NCBI RefSeq assembly: GCF_002086115.1
Contig: NZ_MVHJ01000014.1
Coordinates: 81,192 to 145,191 of the forward strand
Direction of reading: 5' to 3'
Source of the DNA: Mycolicibacterium bacteremicum
Lineage (GTDB): Bacteria; Actinomycetota; Actinomycetes; Mycobacteriales; Mycobacteriaceae
Length of the DNA: 64,000 nucleotides
Position numbers and translations under genes: made by a program. This document shows positions 62,234 through 64,000 of the stretch, piece after piece; within the stretch, counting starts at the first letter, position 1; each line of letters begins with the position of its first letter. The notes beneath the pieces were generated by a model. The model saw only the letters and a program-made list of their open reading frames with translations. It did not search any database and was not told the origin of the DNA.

Positions 62234-64000
62234 ATGGCACGGCTGTTCAAGATGCTGATCCCGTTGCTGCTCATCGCGTTTGGCGTGCTCTGGCCGGTGG
62301 TGTTCAGCGCCGCGTTCGGCACCGGTGGCGGCGAGCCGGTTGACGACCCCGTGCGGATCACCGAATACCGTGCCCACTACACCGTCGCGGCGGACGGCGC
62401 GCTGCAGGCCGTGGAGACCATCACCGGCGACTTCCCGCCCGATCGGCACGGCATCTTCCGCTACTGGGACATCACCAACCAGAACAGCCCGCAGGTGCGG
62501 CAGATCCCCGAGATCGAATCGGTCCTCCTCGACGGCGACCCCGAGTCCTACCAGATGCTGTGGGAGGGCCGGGAGCGGTTCCGGGTGGCCAAGATCGGCG
62601 ACCCGGACTGGACGCTGGACCCGGGCAGCCACGTCTTCGAGATCCGCTATACGGTGCCCGGTGTGCTCGATCCGGGAGACACCGGCGCGGGTCGGGATTT
62701 CGGATCCGCGACCGGGCAGGGTCCGGCCGAGACCGTGTTCTTCTGGAATGTGGTGGCCCCGGGCTGGAACAACCGCATCGACCGCGCCGACATCACGGTC
62801 ACCCTGCCCGCACGCGTCACCGGCGCCCAGTGTTCGGTCGGCTACGGCCGCGGCGGGGCGTGCACCGACCTGAACGCCGAGGGCAGGACCGTCACGCTGT
62901 CGGCTCAGGACCTGCCGCCGCGTACCCCGGTGACCGTGCGTGCCGGCCTGGACATGCCGACACCGCCGCGCGCCGAGGTGCCGTGGAACCAGCACTGGGA
63001 CCGGGTGCTGGGCCAGTCGGTGATCTCGGTTGTGGTCCTGATCGGGCTGTCGGTGCTGGCCGGCGGGGCGGCTCTGCTGTGGTACCGCAGCACCGTCGAG
63101 CCCGCGCCCGGATTCGGGGTGCAGTACGCCCCGCCACCGGGCCTGGGACCGGTGCAGGTGGAGTACATCCGCACCGAGTCGGTACCGCGGCACGGTCTCA
63201 CCGCGACGCTGTTCCACCTCGCCGAGCGCAGGCTGGTCGAGTTGCGTCAGGTCAGCGAGGACCACTGGGATGTGACCGGCATCGCGCAGCCCGGGGCGTG
63301 GGCCGATGTCGACCCGGTCAGCGTCGCCGTCGGCTCGGCGTTGAAGGTGATCGGACCGGGGGCGCAGTTCTCGGCGGAGAAATCGGCGAAATCGGGCGAG
63401 AAACTCAACAAGGCCAAGACCGACATGGCCGACGCAGTGCGCGCGTGGGCGGCCGATGAGGGCCTGATCGTGAAGCGCCGCAAGGAGTTGTGGCTGCGCA
63501 CGGCCAATGCGGTCGCCGCGATCGCCATGGTCTGTGGATTCTTCCGGTGGGGCTTTCCGACCACGCTGTGGGCGCTGCCGTTCGCGAGCTTCTTCCTGTT
63601 CTCGGCGGCATCCTGGGCAGATGGCGTCGGTACCCGCCGTACCGAGGCCGGCCGCGCCCTGTGGTCGCAGGCCGGCGGGTTCCACCGGTTGCTGTCCACC
63701 GATTCGGCCGAGAGCCGTTTCGACTTCGCTGCCCGCAAGGACCTCTACACGGCCTACATCCCGTTCGCGGTGGCGGCCGGCACCGCCGCATTGTGGGCGC
63801 AGAAGTACCAGGCGGGCACCGGTACGGCAGCCCCGGTGCCGGACTGGTACAACACCTCGTCCTCGACGAGCAGCACATCCGGTTTCGGTTCCGGCGTACC
63901 GAGTTTCGACAGTTTCGAGTCCGCGCTGTCATCGTCCATCGGTGCCTACACCGCAGCTCAGTCGTCCTCGTCCAGCGGCGGCGGCAGCAGCAGTGGCAGC
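62234..64000 (+). CDS. DUF2207 family membrane protein, 3' end cut by window
   Basis: An open frame of 589 codons runs from ATG 62234 (GGGAGG about 10 nt upstream) past the right edge. It begins with a signal/anchor helix (LFKMLIPLLLIAFGVLWPVVF), then an extracytoplasmic DUF2207 beta domain (ITEYRAHYTVAADGALQAVE; GIFRYWDI). One helix lies near 258-280, a cytoplasmic part follows, and a helix pair near 425-470. The visible tail turns Ser/Gly rich (SSSTSSTSGFGSG), the usual DUF2207 ending. Function unknown. Confidence 0.85.
   Translation, partial: MARLFKMLIPLLLIAFGVLWPVVFSAAFGTGGGEPVDDPVRITEYRAHYTVAADGALQAVETITGDFPPDRHGIFRYWDITNQNSPQVRQIPEIESVLLDGDPESYQMLWEGRERFRVAKIGDPDWTLDPGSHVFEIRYTVPGVLDPGDTGAGRDFGSATGQGPAETVFFWNVVAPGWNNRIDRADITVTLPARVTGAQCSVGYGRGGACTDLNAEGRTVTLSAQDLPPRTPVTVRAGLDMPTPPRAEVPWNQHWDRVLGQSVISVVVLIGLSVLAGGAALLWYRSTVEPAPGFGVQYAPPPGLGPVQVEYIRTESVPRHGLTATLFHLAERRLVELRQVSEDHWDVTGIAQPGAWADVDPVSVAVGSALKVIGPGAQFSAEKSAKSGEKLNKAKTDMADAVRAWAADEGLIVKRRKELWLRTANAVAAIAMVCGFFRWGFPTTLWALPFASFFLFSAASWADGVGTRRTEAGRALWSQAGGFHRLLSTDSAESRFDFAARKDLYTAYIPFAVAAGTAALWAQKYQAGTGTAAPVPDWYNTSSSTSSTSGFGSGVPSFDSFESALSSSIGAYTAAQSSSSSGGGSSSGS

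Overview
The window is high-GC actinobacterial DNA from a fast-growing mycobacterium (Mycolicibacterium-like). This is inferred from gene content and order, since no rRNA or species marker is present. Long runs match the gene order I know from Mycobacterium: the Rv2566-Rv2569 block, the Rv2559c-Rv2532c block (rarA, alaS, ruvX, mltG, aroE, aroC, aroK, aroB, pepQ, efp, nusB) and the Rv1379-Rv1402 block (pyrR, pyrB, pyrC, carA, carB, pyrF, mihF, gmk, rpoZ, coaBC, metK, priA). GTG starts, 4-nt stop/start overlaps and scarce U-tract terminators also fit. No tRNA, rRNA, CRISPR array, prophage or insertion sequence was seen.

Layout: 0-0.8 kb, a thiolase 5' end divergent from an HxlR regulator. 1-10.3 kb, a condensation-like acyltransferase gene followed by a tightly coupled cluster of transglutaminase/DUF2126, circularly permuted ATP-grasp/alpha-E, second transglutaminase and zinc-ribbon metallopeptidase. 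This is a predicted but poorly characterised peptide-ligase system. 10.3-15.7 kb, small regulator/enzyme pairs (MerR/SDR, ArsR/AHSA1), a DUF3097 protein, RarA and a GlsB-type membrane protein. 15.8-28.7 kb, housekeeping: YjbQ, alaS, ruvX, mltG, aroE, a prepilin-peptidase-like protein, a GNAT enzyme, aroC-aroK-aroB, pepQ, efp, nusB. 28.8-40 kb is an accessory block: a 13E12-type HNH protein, then a GntR-led operon with an AprB-like ferredoxin, a taurine/sulfonate-type ABC importer and an AprA-like flavoprotein carrying HEAT repeats, then a beta-lactamase-fold hydrolase and an MHS-family transporter. 40-49 kb, the pyrimidine operon, preceded by a PyrR-binding leader. 49.5-53.4 kb, mihF, gmk, rpoZ, coaBC, metK. 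53.5-56 kb, a MetNIQ methionine importer. 56-59.5 kb, a Baeyer-Villiger-type monooxygenase with two HSL-family esterases on the minus strand. 59.5-64 kb, lysoplasmalogenase, a helicase-dead PriA and a DUF2207 membrane protein cut by the window end.

The most unusual items are: (i) the AprAB-like redox module wired to a sulfonate-type ABC importer whose binding lipoprotein has a NosL-like C-terminal domain; (ii) a 34-bp tandem repeat between pyrC and the next gene in which every unit carries a start codon and a ribosome-binding site, forming a chain of ATGA-overlapped mini-ORFs; (iii) an 11-codon mini-ORF bridging pyrR and pyrB by ATGA overlaps at both ends; and (iv) several clean regulatory palindromes, including a MerR operator in a 19-bp spacer promoter that would give a leaderless mRNA.
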